A stretch of DNA of 64,000 nucleotides. Source: Accumulibacter sp. (lineage in GTDB: Bacteria; Pseudomonadota; Gammaproteobacteria; Burkholderiales; Rhodocyclaceae). The notes under the pieces were generated by a model. It searched no databases, was not told the origin of the DNA, and worked only from the letters and a program-made list of their open reading frames with translations. This document shows positions 8,443 through 18,822 of this stretch, one piece after another. Positions within the stretch are counted from its first letter, which is position 1, and each line of letters begins with the position of its first letter. The stretch is from contig JACKLW010000005.1 in assembly GCA_024235715.1 (NCBI GenBank), forward strand, positions 682,001-746,000. Reading direction: 5' to 3'. A program made the position numbers and the translations under genes.

Positions 8443-9393
8443 ATGATCGCTTTCGATAGCGCGGCCGGACAGGCGACCGCAGACAGCGAACTGAAGCGCA
8501 TGCTCGACGCGGTCGTGGCACTGGTTCGCGAGGTGGCGCAGCGCGAGATCATGCCGCGCTTCCTGCGCGTCATTCATGATCAGCGCAAGGACGACGGGTC
8601 GCTGTGCTCGGCGGCCGACCTGGCGGCAGAACACTTCCTGCATGGTCGACTGCAGGAGATCCGCCACTGTCCGGTCATCGGTGAAGAAATGACGCGCGCG
8701 GCACAGCGCGCGGCCTGGCACAGCGGCAGCACGGATGACGATGGGCTGTGGTGCATCGACCCGATCGACGGCACCACCAATTTCATCAACGGACTCCCCT
8801 TCTTTGCCGTTTCGATCGCCTGGATACGCGCGCGGCGAACACGGCTGGCAGTCACCTACAACCCGATCACGGACGAAATGTTCTATGCACGCGAAGGCAA
8901 CGGCGCCTACCTCAACGGCCGCCGGCTGCCGCTGCGCGAGGTCACCGCCGACATCGGGCGCGCCGTCGGCGGGGTGGATTTCAAGCGCATTCCGAAGCTG
9001 CTCGCTGACCGCATCGCTGTCAGCCCGCCGTTCTACTCGCAGCGCAATTTCGGCAGCTCGACGCTCGACTGGTGCAACCTCGCCGCTGGCCGGCTGGACC
9101 TCTACCTGCACGGCGGCCAGAAGCTCTGGGATTATGCCGCCGGCAGCCTCATTCTGCGAGAAAGCGGGGGGCAGGTATGCACGCTGACCCACGATGACTA
9201 CGACGCCGAGGATATCTGGCGCCGCTCGGTAATCGCCGCGCTGCATCCGGCAGTCTTCAAGGCGTGGCGTAACTGGGTGCGACAGAGAAATACACCGGCC
9301 GCGACTTCTGAACCCTTGCGGCGCGAGGTAAGAGCGGCGACTCACGACGCCGCCGGCAGCACGGAGACCGTGGGGACTGCCGGCAAGCGCTGA
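8443..9393 (+). CDS. Inositol monophosphatase family protein
   Basis: Mg-dependent sugar or polyol phosphatase fold, about 316 residues. Metal-binding motifs are GEEMT (residues 80-84), the signature WCIDPIDGTTN (103-113; D106 and D109 bind metal) and LWDYAAG near the C-terminal third. A tail of about 35 residues rich in Ala, Arg and Thr is not typical. The window's HisB has only the dehydratase half, so the cell needs a separate histidinol-phosphatase. Members of this family (HisN) can fill that role, so this is a candidate, though SuhB-like or CysQ-like substrates are equally possible. Confidence 0.85.
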   Translation: MIAFDSAAGQATADSELKRMLDAVVALVREVAQREIMPRFLRVIHDQRKDDGSLCSAADLAAEHFLHGRLQEIRHCPVIGEEMTRAAQRAAWHSGSTDDDGLWCIDPIDGTTNFINGLPFFAVSIAWIRARRTRLAVTYNPITDEMFYAREGNGAYLNGRRLPLREVTADIGRAVGGVDFKRIPKLLADRIAVSPPFYSQRNFGSSTLDWCNLAAGRLDLYLHGGQKLWDYAAGSLILRESGGQVCTLTHDDYDAEDIWRRSVIAALHPAVFKAWRNWVRQRNTPAATSEPLRREVRAATHDAAGSTETVGTAGKR

Positions 9394-9409
9394 CGGCCCT
9401 GCTCGCGGA

Positions 9410-10540
9410 TCAGAGTTCGCCAGCTGTCCGCCAGCTGGCGGCCAGCGCACCGGCGATCTGAGCGGAGTCGAGCGATGCCGCCACCGCGCCCCGTTCGACG
9501 GCACAATTCAGACCGGCACGCTGCAGCCAATCCTCACTGTAGTAGGTATGCGCATAGCGCTGCCCGGCATCACAGAGGAGGGTCACCACCGAACCGATTT
9601 CGCCGCTCTCGCGCATCCGGTTCATGCACGCCAGCGCGGCGACAAGATTGGTGCCGGTCGAAGGGCCGACGCCGCGACCCAGGCGCGCAGACAGTTCGTG
9701 CATCGCGGCGACTGACCAGACATCCGGGACCTTGACCATGGCGTCGATCACCTCGGGAAGGAACGACGCTTCGACGCGCGGCCGACCAATTCCTTCGATG
9801 CGGGAGCTCTCGCGCAAACCAAGGTCCGCGTTGCCATTGCAGTAGTGCTCGAAGAACACCGAGTATTCGGCATCGGCCGCACAGACACGCGTTGCGCGCG
9901 CACGGTAGCGCACGTAGCGGCCGAGGGTCGCGACGGTGCCACCGGTACCGGCGCTGGAGATCAGCCAACTCGGTACGGGATGCTTTTCGAGCCGCATCTG
10001 CTCGAAAATCGACTCGGCGATGTTGTTGTTGGCACGCCAGTCCGTCGCCCGTTCGGCATAGGTGAACTGGTCCATGTAATGGCCGCCGAGCCCGTCGGCC
10101 AGCCGTTGCGATTCCGCATAGATGCTCATCGGGTCGTCGATGAGGTGGCAGCGGCCACCCTGGAACTCGATTGCCCTGATCTTCTCGGGGGAGGTCGAGG
10201 AGGGCATGACGGCGAGAAACGGCAAGCCCACCAGACGGGCAAAATAGGCTTCGGAAACGGCCGTCGAGCCACTCGACGCTTCGACGACGGTCATGCCCTC
10301 ATGCAGCCAGCCGTTGCACAGCGCATAAAGAAACAAGGAACGCGCCAGACGGTGCTTGAGGCTGCCCGTCGGGTGACTCGACTCATCCTTGAGATAGAGA
10401 TCGATGCCCGGAAATCCCGCCAGCTGTAAAGGGATCAGATGCGTGTCGCTGGAGCGCTGAAAGTCGGCTTCGATGCGGTGAACGGCAGCCAGCACCCAGC
10501 CCCGGTCGGCGCGACGAGTGTGTCCCGAAAAGGTAGTCAT
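9410..10540 (-). CDS. PLP-dependent cysteine synthase-family enzyme
   Basis: Fold-type II PLP enzyme of 376 residues. The Schiff-base lysine is K62 in HPTGSLKHR. The substrate loop is [19 protein letters not shown] and the phosphate-binding glycines are [14 protein letters not shown]. It resembles cysteine synthase, cystathionine beta-synthase and L-cysteine desulfhydrase (Cds1-type) members that lack CBS domains. Substrate cannot be fixed from sequence. It is a monocistron convergent with the phosphatase gene (16 bp apart) and divergent from apbC. The start is the only suitable ATG before the conserved region. Confidence 0.82.
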   Translation of the reverse strand: MTTFSGHTRRADRGWVLAAVHRIEADFQRSSDTHLIPLQLAGFPGIDLYLKDESSHPTGSLKHRLARSLFLYALCNGWLHEGMTVVEASSGSTAVSEAYFARLVGLPFLAVMPSSTSPEKIRAIEFQGGRCHLIDDPMSIYAESQRLADGLGGHYMDQFTYAERATDWRANNNIAESIFEQMRLEKHPVPSWLISSAGTGGTVATLGRYVRYRARATRVCAADAEYSVFFEHYCNGNADLGLRESSRIEGIGRPRVEASFLPEVIDAMVKVPDVWSVAAMHELSARLGRGVGPSTGTNLVAALACMNRMRESGEIGSVVTLLCDAGQRYAHTYYSEDWLQRAGLNCAVERGAVAASLDSAQIAGALAASWRTAGEL

Positions 10541-10670
10541 GCCACGAGCTTAACAGGCGACGAGCGAGAAACAAAGGCGGCCGCAGACACGCCCGGGCGT
10601 GTGCAACGGCGCATTTTCAGGTAAACTTTACTAAATTACTCAGGTATCCATCACAGGAGCTTTGGCAGAC

Positions 10671-11762
10671 ATGGCTGTAACGACAGAAGCCGTACAGGCG
10701 GCACTTAAGGATCTGATCGATCCGAATACCGAAAAGGATTACATCTCGACCCGGTCGGCGAAGAACATCAAGGTCGACGGGACAGACGTCTCGCTGGACG
10801 TAGAACTCGGCTACCCCGCGAAGACACAGGTCGACGAAATCCGCCGTGCGGTAATCGAGAAGATCCGGACGATCGCCGGTGTCGGCAACGTCAGCGCCAA
10901 TGTCACGGTGAAGATCGTTGCCCACACCGTGCAGCGCGGCCTCAAGCCGCTGCCGGGCGTCAAGAACATCATCGCCGTGGCTTCCGGCAAAGGCGGTGTC
11001 GGCAAGAGCACGACCGCCGTCAACCTGGCGCTGGCACTGGCTCAGGAGGGCGCCACGGTCGGTCTGCTCGACGCTGACATCTATGGTCCTTCGCAGCCGC
11101 AGATGCTCGGCCTGGCTGGTCAGAAACCCGAGTCGGAGGACGGCACGACGATGGAGCCGCTGCGCGCCCACGGCCTGCAGGCGATGTCGATCGGCTTCAT
11201 GATCGACGTCGATTCACCGATGGTCTGGCGCGGACCGATGGTCACCCAGGCACTAGAGCAGTTGCTCAAGCAGACCAGTTGGGTCGATGTCGATTACCTG
11301 ATCGTCGACATGCCACCGGGAACCGGCGACACGCAACTGACACTGGCGCAGAAGGTCCCCGTGACCGGCGCGATCATTGTCACCACCCCACAGGACATCG
11401 CGCTGATCGACGCCCGCAAGGGCCTCAAGATGTTCGAAAAGGTCGGCATCCCGATTCTCGGTCTGGTTGAGAACATGAGCATCCACATCTGTTCGCAGTG
11501 TGGTCACGAGGAACACATTTTTGGCCACGGCGGCGGCGCGCAAATGTGCCGGGACTACGACACCGAATTCCTCGGCGCCCTGCCGCTTGAGCTTTCGATT
11601 CGCGAGCTGACCGACGCCGGCACGCCAACGGTCGTCGGCGCACCCGACTCGCGCGCGGCGGAAATCTACCGCACGATCGCCCGCCGCCTGGCGGTGAAGA
11701 TTGCCGAACGCAGCCGTGACATGAGCGCCAGGTTCCCGAATATCGTCGTCCAGAACACCTGA
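10671..11762 (+). CDS. apbC: Iron-sulfur cluster carrier protein (Mrp/ApbC)
   Basis: P-loop NTPase of about 363 residues that carries and transfers Fe-S clusters. The N-terminal DUF59/MIP18-like domain covers about 1-95. Next comes the deviant Walker A ASGKGGVGKSTT, then DMPPGTGD, and a C-terminal CxxC (ICSQCG) that binds the cluster. A TTG at 10662 is in frame, but AGGAG at 10655-10659 is correctly spaced only for ATG 10671. It stands alone upstream of dcd with a GC-rich hairpin behind it. Confidence 0.94.
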   Translation: MAVTTEAVQAALKDLIDPNTEKDYISTRSAKNIKVDGTDVSLDVELGYPAKTQVDEIRRAVIEKIRTIAGVGNVSANVTVKIVAHTVQRGLKPLPGVKNIIAVASGKGGVGKSTTAVNLALALAQEGATVGLLDADIYGPSQPQMLGLAGQKPESEDGTTMEPLRAHGLQAMSIGFMIDVDSPMVWRGPMVTQALEQLLKQTSWVDVDYLIVDMPPGTGDTQLTLAQKVPVTGAIIVTTPQDIALIDARKGLKMFEKVGIPILGLVENMSIHICSQCGHEEHIFGHGGGAQMCRDYDTEFLGALPLELSIRELTDAGTPTVVGAPDSRAAEIYRTIARRLAVKIAERSRDMSARFPNIVVQNT

Positions 11763-11778
11763 GGCGAGCAGCTGAAAT

Positions 11779-11812
11779 CGCGGCCAGCCGGGCACAACGC
11801 CGGCCGGCCGCG
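11779..11812. terminator. GC-rich hairpin after apbC
   Basis: CGCGGCC (11779-11785) pairs with GGCCGCG (11806-11812), and GCCGG (11787-11791) with CCGGC (11800-11804), leaving one bulge and an 8-nt loop. No T-run follows, so transcription termination is only a possibility. The rest of the 277-bp gap to dcd shows no gene. Confidence 0.35.
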
Positions 11813-11970
11813 GAGGAATGCCGCTCGTCGTGGCGCTCTGCGCGCAGAAACACAAGGCCAGTGAACGCGACGATCCCCGGGCAAGGGGGCTGACGAGCAC
11901 GCATCCCGCGTCCATGCCAGTTCCGGGCAAGGGCGGACCGACGGCAAGCGCGGGGCCGGCAGCGAAGCAG

Positions 11971-11999
11971 TTTCTTCTGCCGGCCGGACGCCGTAGAAT
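11971..11999 (+). promoter_or_regulatory. Candidate promoter of dcd
   Basis: TAGAAT at 11994-11999 has a weak TTTCTT 17 bp upstream (11971-11976). Transcription would begin about 35 bp before the dcd ATG. Confidence 0.4.
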
Positions 12000-12039
12000 G
12001 GGCATCTTTCCTGTTATGCCAAGGTTGGGGTGACCCGCA

Positions 12040-12606
12040 ATGTCGATCAAGTCTGATAGGTGGATCCGCCGCATGGCGGAAGAGCACGGCATGATCGACC
12101 CCTTCGAGCCGAATCAGGTGCGCGAAATGGACGGTCGCCGGATCGTCTCCTACGGCACCTCGAGCTACGGTTATGACATCCGCTGCTCAAATGAATTCAA
12201 GCTGTTCACCAACCTGAATTCGACGATCGTCGACCCGAAGAACTTCGATCCGAACTCCTTCGTCGAGGTCAAGAACGACTTCTGCATCATTCCGCCGAAC
12301 TCGTTCGCGCTGGCGCGAACCGTCGAATATTTCCGCATTCCGCGCAGCGTGCTTACCGTGTGCCTTGGCAAGAGCACCTACGCGCGCTGCGGAATCATCG
12401 TCAACGTCACGCCCTTCGAGCCCGAATGGGAAGGTCACGTGACGCTTGAGTTCTCGAATACAACACCATTGCCGGCGAAGATCTATGCCAACGAGGGCAT
12501 CGCGCAGGTCCTGTTCTTCGAATCAGACGAGGAATGTGAGACCTCGTACAAGGATCGTGCCGGCAAGTACCAGGGTCAGACCGGCGTGACGCTACCGAAA
12601 ATCTGA
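12040..12606 (+). CDS. dcd: dCTP deaminase
   Basis: Converts dCTP to dUTP, the main source of dUMP for thymidylate in many proteobacteria. It is 188 residues, exactly the family size. Motifs include [10 protein letters not shown], the nucleotide site [11 protein letters not shown] and the catalytic-glutamate region [16 protein letters not shown], plus the Q-rich end [10 protein letters not shown]. Monofunctional by length. It is preceded by its own promoter-like TAGAAT and followed after 109 bp by the decarboxylase. Confidence 0.96.
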   Translation: MSIKSDRWIRRMAEEHGMIDPFEPNQVREMDGRRIVSYGTSSYGYDIRCSNEFKLFTNLNSTIVDPKNFDPNSFVEVKNDFCIIPPNSFALARTVEYFRIPRSVLTVCLGKSTYARCGIIVNVTPFEPEWEGHVTLEFSNTTPLPAKIYANEGIAQVLFFESDEECETSYKDRAGKYQGQTGVTLPKI

Positions 12607-12715
12607 CCGGCAAGCGACGACGCCAGCAGCACCGTCGCGCGGCACGCAGGCCGACCCAGATTCAATCGTCGCCTCCCCCGTGTCCCATCACTCCTGATTT
12701 CGTACTGGACTGGCC

Positions 12716-14953
12716 ATGCATTTCGACTTCCCGGTAATCATCATCGACAAGGACTACCGTTCGGAGAACACCGGCGGTCTGAGTATCCGGGCGCTGGCCA
12801 AGGCAATCGAGAAGAAGGGCTTTGATGCACTCGGGGTGACCAGCTACGGCGACCTGACGTCGTTTGCCCAGCAGCAGAGCCGCGCCTCGGCGTTCATCCT
12901 GTCGATCGACGACGAAGACTTCAGGGACGGCAAGGCCGAAACGACGGTCGCCAGCCTGCGCGCCTTCGTCAAGGAAATTCGCTGCCGCAACGAGGACATT
13001 CCGATTTTCCTCTACGGCGAGACACGCACCTCGGTGCATATCCCCAACGACGTGCTGCGTGAATTGCACGGCTTCATCCACATGTTCGAGGATACCGCCG
13101 AATTCATCGGCCGCTACGTGATACGTGAAGCAAAGGCCTACCTGGACAACCTGGCGCCCCCCTTCTTCCGGGCGCTGACGCACTACGCCGAAGACGGTTC
13201 GTATTCGTGGCATTGCCCCGGTCACTCGGGCGGCGTGGCCTTCCTGAAAAGTCCGGTCGGCTGCATGTTCCATCAGTTTTTTGGCGAGAACATGCTGCGT
13301 GCGGACGTCTGCAATGCGGTCGAGGAACTCGGCCAGTTGCTCGACCACACCGGCCCGGTGGCCGCCGCGGAGCGCAACGCAGCACGCATCTTCTGTGCCG
13401 ACCACCTTTTTTTCGTCACCAACGGCACCTCGACCTCGAACAAGATCGTCTGGCACTCGACCGTCGCGCCCGGCGACGTGGTCATCGTCGATCGCAACTG
13501 TCACAAGTCGATACTCCACTCGATCATCATGACCGGCGCGATACCGGTGTTTCTGATGCCGACCCGCAACCATTACGGGATCATCGGACCGATCCCGAAG
13601 GAGCAGTTCCGCTGGGAGAACATTCGCAAGAAGATCGAGGCGCATCCCTTTGCGCGCGACGTCAAGACCAAGCCACGGGTGCTCACCATCACCCAGAGCA
13701 CCTATGACGGGATCTTGTACAACGTCGAGGAAATCAAGGAAATGCTCGATGGCGCGATCGACACGCTGCACTTCGACGAAGCCTGGTTGCCACACGCGGC
13801 CTTTCACGATTTCTACGGCGACTACCACGCGATCGGCGCCGATCGGCCACGCTGCAGGGACACGATGATCTTCTCGACGCAGTCGACGCACAAACTGCTT
13901 GCCGGCCTGTCGCAGGCATCACAAATACTGGTGCAGGATTCGCAGGGGCGAAAACTCGATCGCGACATCTTCAACGAAGCCTATCTGATGCACACCTCGA
14001 CGTCCCCGCAGTACGCGATCATCGCATCCTGCGACGTCGCGGCGGCGATGATGGAAGCGCCGGGCGGCACCGCACTGGTCGAGGAGTCGATTGCCGAGGC
14101 GCTCAACTTCCGGCGTACGATGCGCAAGGTCGAGCACGAGTGGGGTGCGGACTGGTGGTTCAAGGTCTGGGGGCCGGACGATCTCTCCGAGGAAGGCATC
14201 GAAGAACGCGCGGCGTGGATCCTCAAGCCCGGCGAACGCTGGCATGGCTTCGGGATGCTCGCCGAAGGCTTCAACATGCTCGACCCGATCAAGGCGACGA
14301 TCATTACGCCTGGGCTCGATGTCGACGGCGATTTCGCCGACTGGGGAATTCCGGCAGCGATCGTCACCAAGTACCTGGCCGAACACGGCATCATCGTCGA
14401 GAAGTGCGGCCTGTACTCCTTCTTCATCATGTTTACCATCGGCATCACCAAGGGCCGATGGAACACAATGGTCACCGAACTGCAGCAGTTCAAGGACGGC
14501 TACGACCAGAACCTGCCCCTGTGGAAGGTGATGCCCGAGTTCCTGACGAAAAACCCGCGTTACGAGCGCCATGGTCTGAAAGACCTGTGCAAGCAGATCC
14601 ACGGCATCTACGCGGCCAACGATGTGGCCCACCTGACCACGCAGATGTACCTTTCCGACATGGAGCCGGCAATGAAACCGGCCGACGCCTTCGCCCGCAT
14701 GGCGCACCGCGAGATCGACCGGGTTCCGATCGATGATCTCGAAGGGCGGATTACCAGCACCCTGCTCACCCCCTACCCGCCGGGGATTCCGCTGCTGATC
14801 CCGGGCGAACGCTTCAACGCCACGATCGTTCGTTATCTGCGCTTCGCGCGCGACTTCAACGAACGATTTCCGGGCTTCGAAACCGACGTCCACGGTCTGG
14901 TCAAGGCGCTGGTCGACGGCAAGCCGGTCTACTCGGTGGACTGCGTTCGCTGA
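12716..14953 (+). CDS. Arginine/lysine/ornithine decarboxylase (AdiA/LdcI family)
   Basis: Fold-type I PLP decarboxylase of 745 residues, the size of inducible biodegradative decarboxylases. It has an N-terminal wing (receiver-like) domain (about 1-130), a PLP core (about 150-560; DGILYNVEEIKEM, HFDEAW, cofactor lysine K393 in STQSTHKLLAG) and a C-terminal domain. These enzymes consume cytoplasmic protons under acid stress and form decamers. The specific substrate (arginine, lysine or ornithine) is not decided by visible motifs. No adjacent antiporter gene is present, which is unlike classical acid-resistance operons. Confidence 0.9.
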   Translation: MHFDFPVIIIDKDYRSENTGGLSIRALAKAIEKKGFDALGVTSYGDLTSFAQQQSRASAFILSIDDEDFRDGKAETTVASLRAFVKEIRCRNEDIPIFLYGETRTSVHIPNDVLRELHGFIHMFEDTAEFIGRYVIREAKAYLDNLAPPFFRALTHYAEDGSYSWHCPGHSGGVAFLKSPVGCMFHQFFGENMLRADVCNAVEELGQLLDHTGPVAAAERNAARIFCADHLFFVTNGTSTSNKIVWHSTVAPGDVVIVDRNCHKSILHSIIMTGAIPVFLMPTRNHYGIIGPIPKEQFRWENIRKKIEAHPFARDVKTKPRVLTITQSTYDGILYNVEEIKEMLDGAIDTLHFDEAWLPHAAFHDFYGDYHAIGADRPRCRDTMIFSTQSTHKLLAGLSQASQILVQDSQGRKLDRDIFNEAYLMHTSTSPQYAIIASCDVAAAMMEAPGGTALVEESIAEALNFRRTMRKVEHEWGADWWFKVWGPDDLSEEGIEERAAWILKPGERWHGFGMLAEGFNMLDPIKATIITPGLDVDGDFADWGIPAAIVTKYLAEHGIIVEKCGLYSFFIMFTIGITKGRWNTMVTELQQFKDGYDQNLPLWKVMPEFLTKNPRYERHGLKDLCKQIHGIYAANDVAHLTTQMYLSDMEPAMKPADAFARMAHREIDRVPIDDLEGRITSTLLTPYPPGIPLLIPGERFNATIVRYLRFARDFNERFPGFETDVHGLVKALVDGKPVYSVDCVR

Positions 14954-15094
14954 GATAGCGTACGCGGTTTGTTGAAGCGCATGCGCGGTGGGCACCCTCA
15001 TCGGGAGCCGGTCCACGCGATCCACTGGCTGGCGGATGGCGGCGGTTGCCACCAGGGCTACTGTCGTTTCTGGGTGGAACCTGGACGTGCTTGC

Positions 15095-16525
15095 TCATGA
15101 CGTTGCTTGACTGATGGCGGCATCGGCCGCAGAAGAGTCCTCAACCAGGCGAACCACCCCATCGTCGCCGACCGCCGTATCTTCGAACTTCAACAGGGTG
15201 ATCCGGTGGTTGTCCATTTCCAGCACCGTCAGCCGGCCGCCTTCGAGTTCGACCGAGTCGCCGATCTTTGGCACATTGCCCAGTTTCTTGTAGAACAGGC
15301 CGGCCAGAGTGACGTAGTCGTCGTCCAGCGGGAACGGGAAATCGAGCAGGTTTTCCAGGTCGGTGACGCGCATCGACGCGTCGATCTCGTACTGGCTGCC
15401 GACCAGTTTCTTCAACCGTCTCCCCTGGCGCGTGAACTCGTCCTCGTACTCGCCGACGATCTCCTCGAGGATGTCTTCGAGCGTAATGATCCCTTCGGTA
15501 CCCCCGTATTCGTCGATCACGATCGCCATCTGCTGACGGGTGTGCTTGAATTCCTTGAGCAGATCGCTCAGTGACTTGCTGTTCGGCACAATGAACGGCG
15601 CCTGTGCGAAGTCACCGACCGGTCTCCTGCTCACCTCCTCAAGTGTCTGGCCGCTGCTTTCCGCCATGACCGTCAGCAGTTCCTTGATCGCCACCACGCC
15701 GGTAATCCGGTCGAGGCTCTTGTCGCAAATCGGAAAGCGCGCATGCGGCACGTCGCGGAAGACGCGCAGGGCGTCGGCAAGCGTGTCCTCCTGCGTCAAG
15801 GCGCGGATGGCCGTACGCGGAATCATCGCCTCGCGTACCGTGTGTTCGTCAAGCTTGAAAACGCCGCGGATCATCTGCGTTTCCTCGGGTGCCAGCGTAC
15901 CGTCCTTCTCGCTGGCCGAGAGAATCATGCGGATCTCCTCGACGGACATCGTGAAGTGGCTTTCCCCATGGCCTTCCAGATTTCGCTGCCCGAAAAGCCT
16001 GAGCAGCGCGTTCGAGGACATCTTCATGACGTGGATCAGCGGCTTGAAAGTCAGGTACAGGATGTTGATGGTCCCCCCGACAGCCATGCTCAGCTGTTCG
16101 GCTTTGTGGAAAGCGAGGACCTTGGGCGCCAGTTCGCCGGCAACCACGTGCAGAAAGGAAATGACGATGAACGCAAAGACATAGGACACGGTGTGCGCTG
16201 CCTTGGTCAGCGCAGCGCTGTCGCCGAAGAGCATGAACACGGTGACGAAGGTGGAATCGGTGAGGGTGCTGATGGTCTCCATGCCAACCGCCCCCAGGCC
16301 GAGAGAAACCAGAGTGATGCCGACCTGGGTCACCGAGTAGAAGCGTTCCGGTTCGTTGTGCAGCATTTCGACCCGTGCCGCTCGCTTGTCACCCATTTCG
16401 GCGAGCTGCTTGATGCGGCTACGACGCGCGGATGAGATGGCGATCTCCGAACCAACAAAAAAAGCATTGCCGGTGATGAAAACCAGAATGAGGACGAGAT
16501 TGATATAAAGGTTTATTTGTTCCAT
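15095..16525 (-). CDS. CNNM/CorC-HlyC family membrane protein (hemolysin C-like)
   Basis: A 476-residue membrane protein with an N-terminal CNNM (DUF21) domain of about four hydrophobic segments (residues 1-200). A CBS pair follows (about 215-340; MIPRTAIRAL, DEYGGTEGIITLEDILEEIVGE), then a C-terminal CorC_HlyC domain (about 360-440). Relatives are implicated in magnesium or cobalt efflux; no real hemolysin activity should be assumed. ATG 16525 has a strong upstream GGAGGAAT. It is convergent with the decarboxylase and divergent from hisG. Confidence 0.92.
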   Translation of the reverse strand: MEQINLYINLVLILVFITGNAFFVGSEIAISSARRSRIKQLAEMGDKRAARVEMLHNEPERFYSVTQVGITLVSLGLGAVGMETISTLTDSTFVTVFMLFGDSAALTKAAHTVSYVFAFIVISFLHVVAGELAPKVLAFHKAEQLSMAVGGTINILYLTFKPLIHVMKMSSNALLRLFGQRNLEGHGESHFTMSVEEIRMILSASEKDGTLAPEETQMIRGVFKLDEHTVREAMIPRTAIRALTQEDTLADALRVFRDVPHARFPICDKSLDRITGVVAIKELLTVMAESSGQTLEEVSRRPVGDFAQAPFIVPNSKSLSDLLKEFKHTRQQMAIVIDEYGGTEGIITLEDILEEIVGEYEDEFTRQGRRLKKLVGSQYEIDASMRVTDLENLLDFPFPLDDDYVTLAGLFYKKLGNVPKIGDSVELEGGRLTVLEMDNHRITLLKFEDTAVGDDGVVRLVEDSSAADAAISQATS

Positions 16526-16854
16526 GCCATAATTCCTCCGCTATCCGCGCTAACCGAAAAGTCCAGTGGAGCTTTGCTGTCAGCGATGGCGACGTTTGGG
16601 CTGCCCGCCTGCGTGCTCTCGGGCACTGCATGCTCCGCGCGTTTTTTGTCGATTTCCGCCTCGATTGTGCATTTGCGCGCGAATAGTACGCTATAAATGC
16701 TTGTGCATCGTGATTTCGACGCGCGCTCGGCGACGCCGGAATCTGCCGGCGGGCGAACGGATATCCCGCTGCGCAGCACACGAAAACGGGGTACCGGGCG
16801 ACCCCGCGCCATTGCGGTAGAATGCGCGCTTCGTCGTCGAGCAGGAAACGCGCC
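16526..16854. other. Divergent intergenic region corC-like / hisG
   Basis: No gene is supported in these 329 bp. An AT-richer patch near 16680-16700 could hold the leftward promoter. TAGAAT at 16818-16823 is the likely -10 for hisG, 31 bp before its GTG; a clear -35 is not visible. Confidence 0.5.
16818..16823 (+). promoter_or_regulatory. Candidate -10 element of the his operon
   Basis: TAGAATGCGCG matches the TAGAAT-G pattern seen before dcd and the alpha-2-macroglobulin gene. It would give a leader of only about 25 nt before the hisG start, so there is no room for a long attenuator. Confidence 0.4.
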
Positions 16855-17499
16855 GTGAATGGCATCACCATCGCCCTTTCGAAGGGGAGAATTTTTGAAG
16901 AGACACTGCCCTTGCTGGCAGCTGCCGGTATCGAACCCCTCGAGAATCCCGACACCTCGCGCAAACTGATCATCCCGACCACGCGCGAGGATGTGCGCCT
17001 GGTCATCGTTCGCGCCACCGATGCCCCGACCTACGTGCAGTACGGCGCGGCAGACCTCGGCGTGGCTGGCAAGGACGTCCTGCTCGAACACGGCAGCGAC
17101 GGCCTCTACCAGCCGATCGACCTGAAGATCGCCAAATGCCGGATGATGGTCGCCATCCCGGCCGGTTTCGACTACGCCAATGCCGTCCGTCAGGGCGCAC
17201 GCCTCAGGGTCGCCAGCAAATATGTCAACATCGCCCGCGAGCACTTCGCGGCCAAGGGCGTGCATGTCGACCTGATCAAGCTCTACGGCTCGATGGAACT
17301 GGCGCCGCTGGCGGGACTTGCCGACGCCATCGTCGACCTGGTATCCACCGGCAGCACGCTGAAAGCGAACGATCTGGTCGCGGTCGAGCACGTCATGGAC
17401 ATTTCCTCGCGCCTGATCGTCAATCAGGCCGCGCTCAAGCTGAAGCGCGAGACGCTGGAGCCGATTCTCGCGGCGATTGCGACGGTGGTCGAGCGATGA
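16855..17499 (+). CDS. hisG: ATP phosphoribosyltransferase, short form
   Basis: First and rate-limiting step of histidine synthesis (ATP plus PRPP). About 214 residues, the short form lacking the C-terminal regulatory domain. It should therefore need a HisZ partner for activity and feedback control; no hisZ is in the window. The frame extends to 16822, but GTG 16855 is preceded by AGGAAA and yields the canonical N terminus [11 protein letters not shown]. Motifs include the PRPP loop [12 protein letters not shown]. It overlaps hisD by 4 bp (ATGA). Confidence 0.96.
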   Translation: MNGITIALSKGRIFEETLPLLAAAGIEPLENPDTSRKLIIPTTREDVRLVIVRATDAPTYVQYGAADLGVAGKDVLLEHGSDGLYQPIDLKIAKCRMMVAIPAGFDYANAVRQGARLRVASKYVNIAREHFAAKGVHVDLIKLYGSMELAPLAGLADAIVDLVSTGSTLKANDLVAVEHVMDISSRLIVNQAALKLKRETLEPILAAIATVVER

Positions 17500-18809
17500 T
17501 CGGAATCAAACGCCTGGACAGTAGTGACGCCGATTTCGACAGCCGCCTCGAGGCCCTGCTGGCTTTCGAGGCGACGCAGGACGAAGCGGTCGAGAAAACC
17601 GTCGCCGCCATCCTGGCCGACGTCAGGGCCCGCGGCGACGCGGCGGTAATCGACTACACGCAGCGTTTCGACGGCCTGCACGCCAGATCAATGGCTGAAC
17701 TGGAAATTCCGCAACAAGCACTGCGCGAAGCCCTCGCCGATCTTCCGTCCGGGCAGCGCCAGGCGCTCGAAGCTGCGGCCGGCCGGGTACGCGACTACCA
17801 CCAGCGGCAGACCGTGCACAGCTGGCAATACGAGGATGACTCCCCGGAAACACCGGGCACCATGCTCGGCCAGAAGGTCACGCCGCTCGACCGGGTCGGC
17901 CTGTACGTGCCTGGCGGCAAGGCCTCGTACCCGTCATCGGTACTGATGAACGCCATTCCGGCCCGGGTGGCCGGCGTCGGCGAGTTGATCATGGTCGTCC
18001 CGACACCGGCCGGCGAGCAGAACCCGCTGGTGCTCGCCGCGGCGGCGCTGGCCGGCGTCGATCGGGTGTTCACCATCGGTGGCGCGCAGGCCATCGCCGC
18101 ACTGGCCTATGGGACGCAGACGGTTCCACAGGTCGACAAGATCGTCGGTCCCGGAAACGCCTACGTCGCCGCTGCCAAACGCCGGGTCTTCGGCATCGTT
18201 GGCATCGACATGGTCGCCGGTCCGTCGGAGATACTGGTGATCTGCGACGGCCACACCGAGCCCGACTGGGTGGCCATGGATCTCTTCTCACAGGCCGAAC
18301 ACGACGAACTCGCGCAATCACTGCTGCTCTGTCCGGATGCCGCCTACATCGAGCGTGTCGCTGCGGCGCTTGACGAGCTCCTGCCAGGCATGCCGCGCCA
18401 GAAGGTGATTCGCGCGGCGCTGGAAAATCGCGGCGCGCTGATCAAGGTGCGCGATCTCGACGAGGCATGCCGGATCGCCAACCGCATAGCCCCCGAACAC
18501 CTGGAGCTGTCACTGGAGGATGCCGAGACCTGGGTGGAGAAGATCACGCACGCCGGCGCGATCTTCATCGGACGCTATACCTCGGAGTCGCTCGGCGACT
18601 ACTGCGCAGGCCCCAATCATGTCCTGCCGACCTCGGGCAGCGCGCGCTTCTCGTCACCGCTTGGCGTCTACGACTTTCAGAAGCGGACCAGCCTGATCCG
18701 CGTTTCACAGGCCGCCTCGAAGACGCTGGGGCGCATCGCGGCAACACTGGCCTACGGCGAAGGCCTGCCCGCGCATGCCAGATCGGCCGAGTATCGGGTC
18801 GATAGCTGA
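17496..18809 (+). CDS. hisD: Histidinol dehydrogenase
   Basis: Catalyses the last two oxidation steps, histidinol to histidine, using NAD and zinc. It is 437 residues, normal length. Zinc and active-site motifs [10 protein letters not shown] and [10 protein letters not shown] are present, with [12 protein letters not shown] and [11 protein letters not shown]. The start at ATG 17496 is coupled to hisG; the frame continues upstream inside hisG but that part is not used. The next gene in the usual order, hisC, follows only 13 bp later on the opposite strand, so hisG-hisD form a separate short transcript. Confidence 0.97.
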   Translation: MIGIKRLDSSDADFDSRLEALLAFEATQDEAVEKTVAAILADVRARGDAAVIDYTQRFDGLHARSMAELEIPQQALREALADLPSGQRQALEAAAGRVRDYHQRQTVHSWQYEDDSPETPGTMLGQKVTPLDRVGLYVPGGKASYPSSVLMNAIPARVAGVGELIMVVPTPAGEQNPLVLAAAALAGVDRVFTIGGAQAIAALAYGTQTVPQVDKIVGPGNAYVAAAKRRVFGIVGIDMVAGPSEILVICDGHTEPDWVAMDLFSQAEHDELAQSLLLCPDAAYIERVAAALDELLPGMPRQKVIRAALENRGALIKVRDLDEACRIANRIAPEHLELSLEDAETWVEKITHAGAIFIGRYTSESLGDYCAGPNHVLPTSGSARFSSPLGVYDFQKRTSLIRVSQAASKTLGRIAATLAYGEGLPAHARSAEYRVDS

Positions 18810-18822
18810 CCAAGCGCAGCCG

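Noticed and set aside
7957-9504. Minus-strand frame of about 515 codons opposite the thioredoxin-like and phosphatase genes
   Set aside because: Antisense artefact of third-position GC bias; both plus-strand genes carry intact catalytic motifs.
15095-16525. True hemolysin/toxin function of the HlyC/CorC-like protein
   Set aside because: CNNM-CBS-CorC_HlyC architecture indicates an ion-transport-related membrane protein; the hemolysin name is historical.
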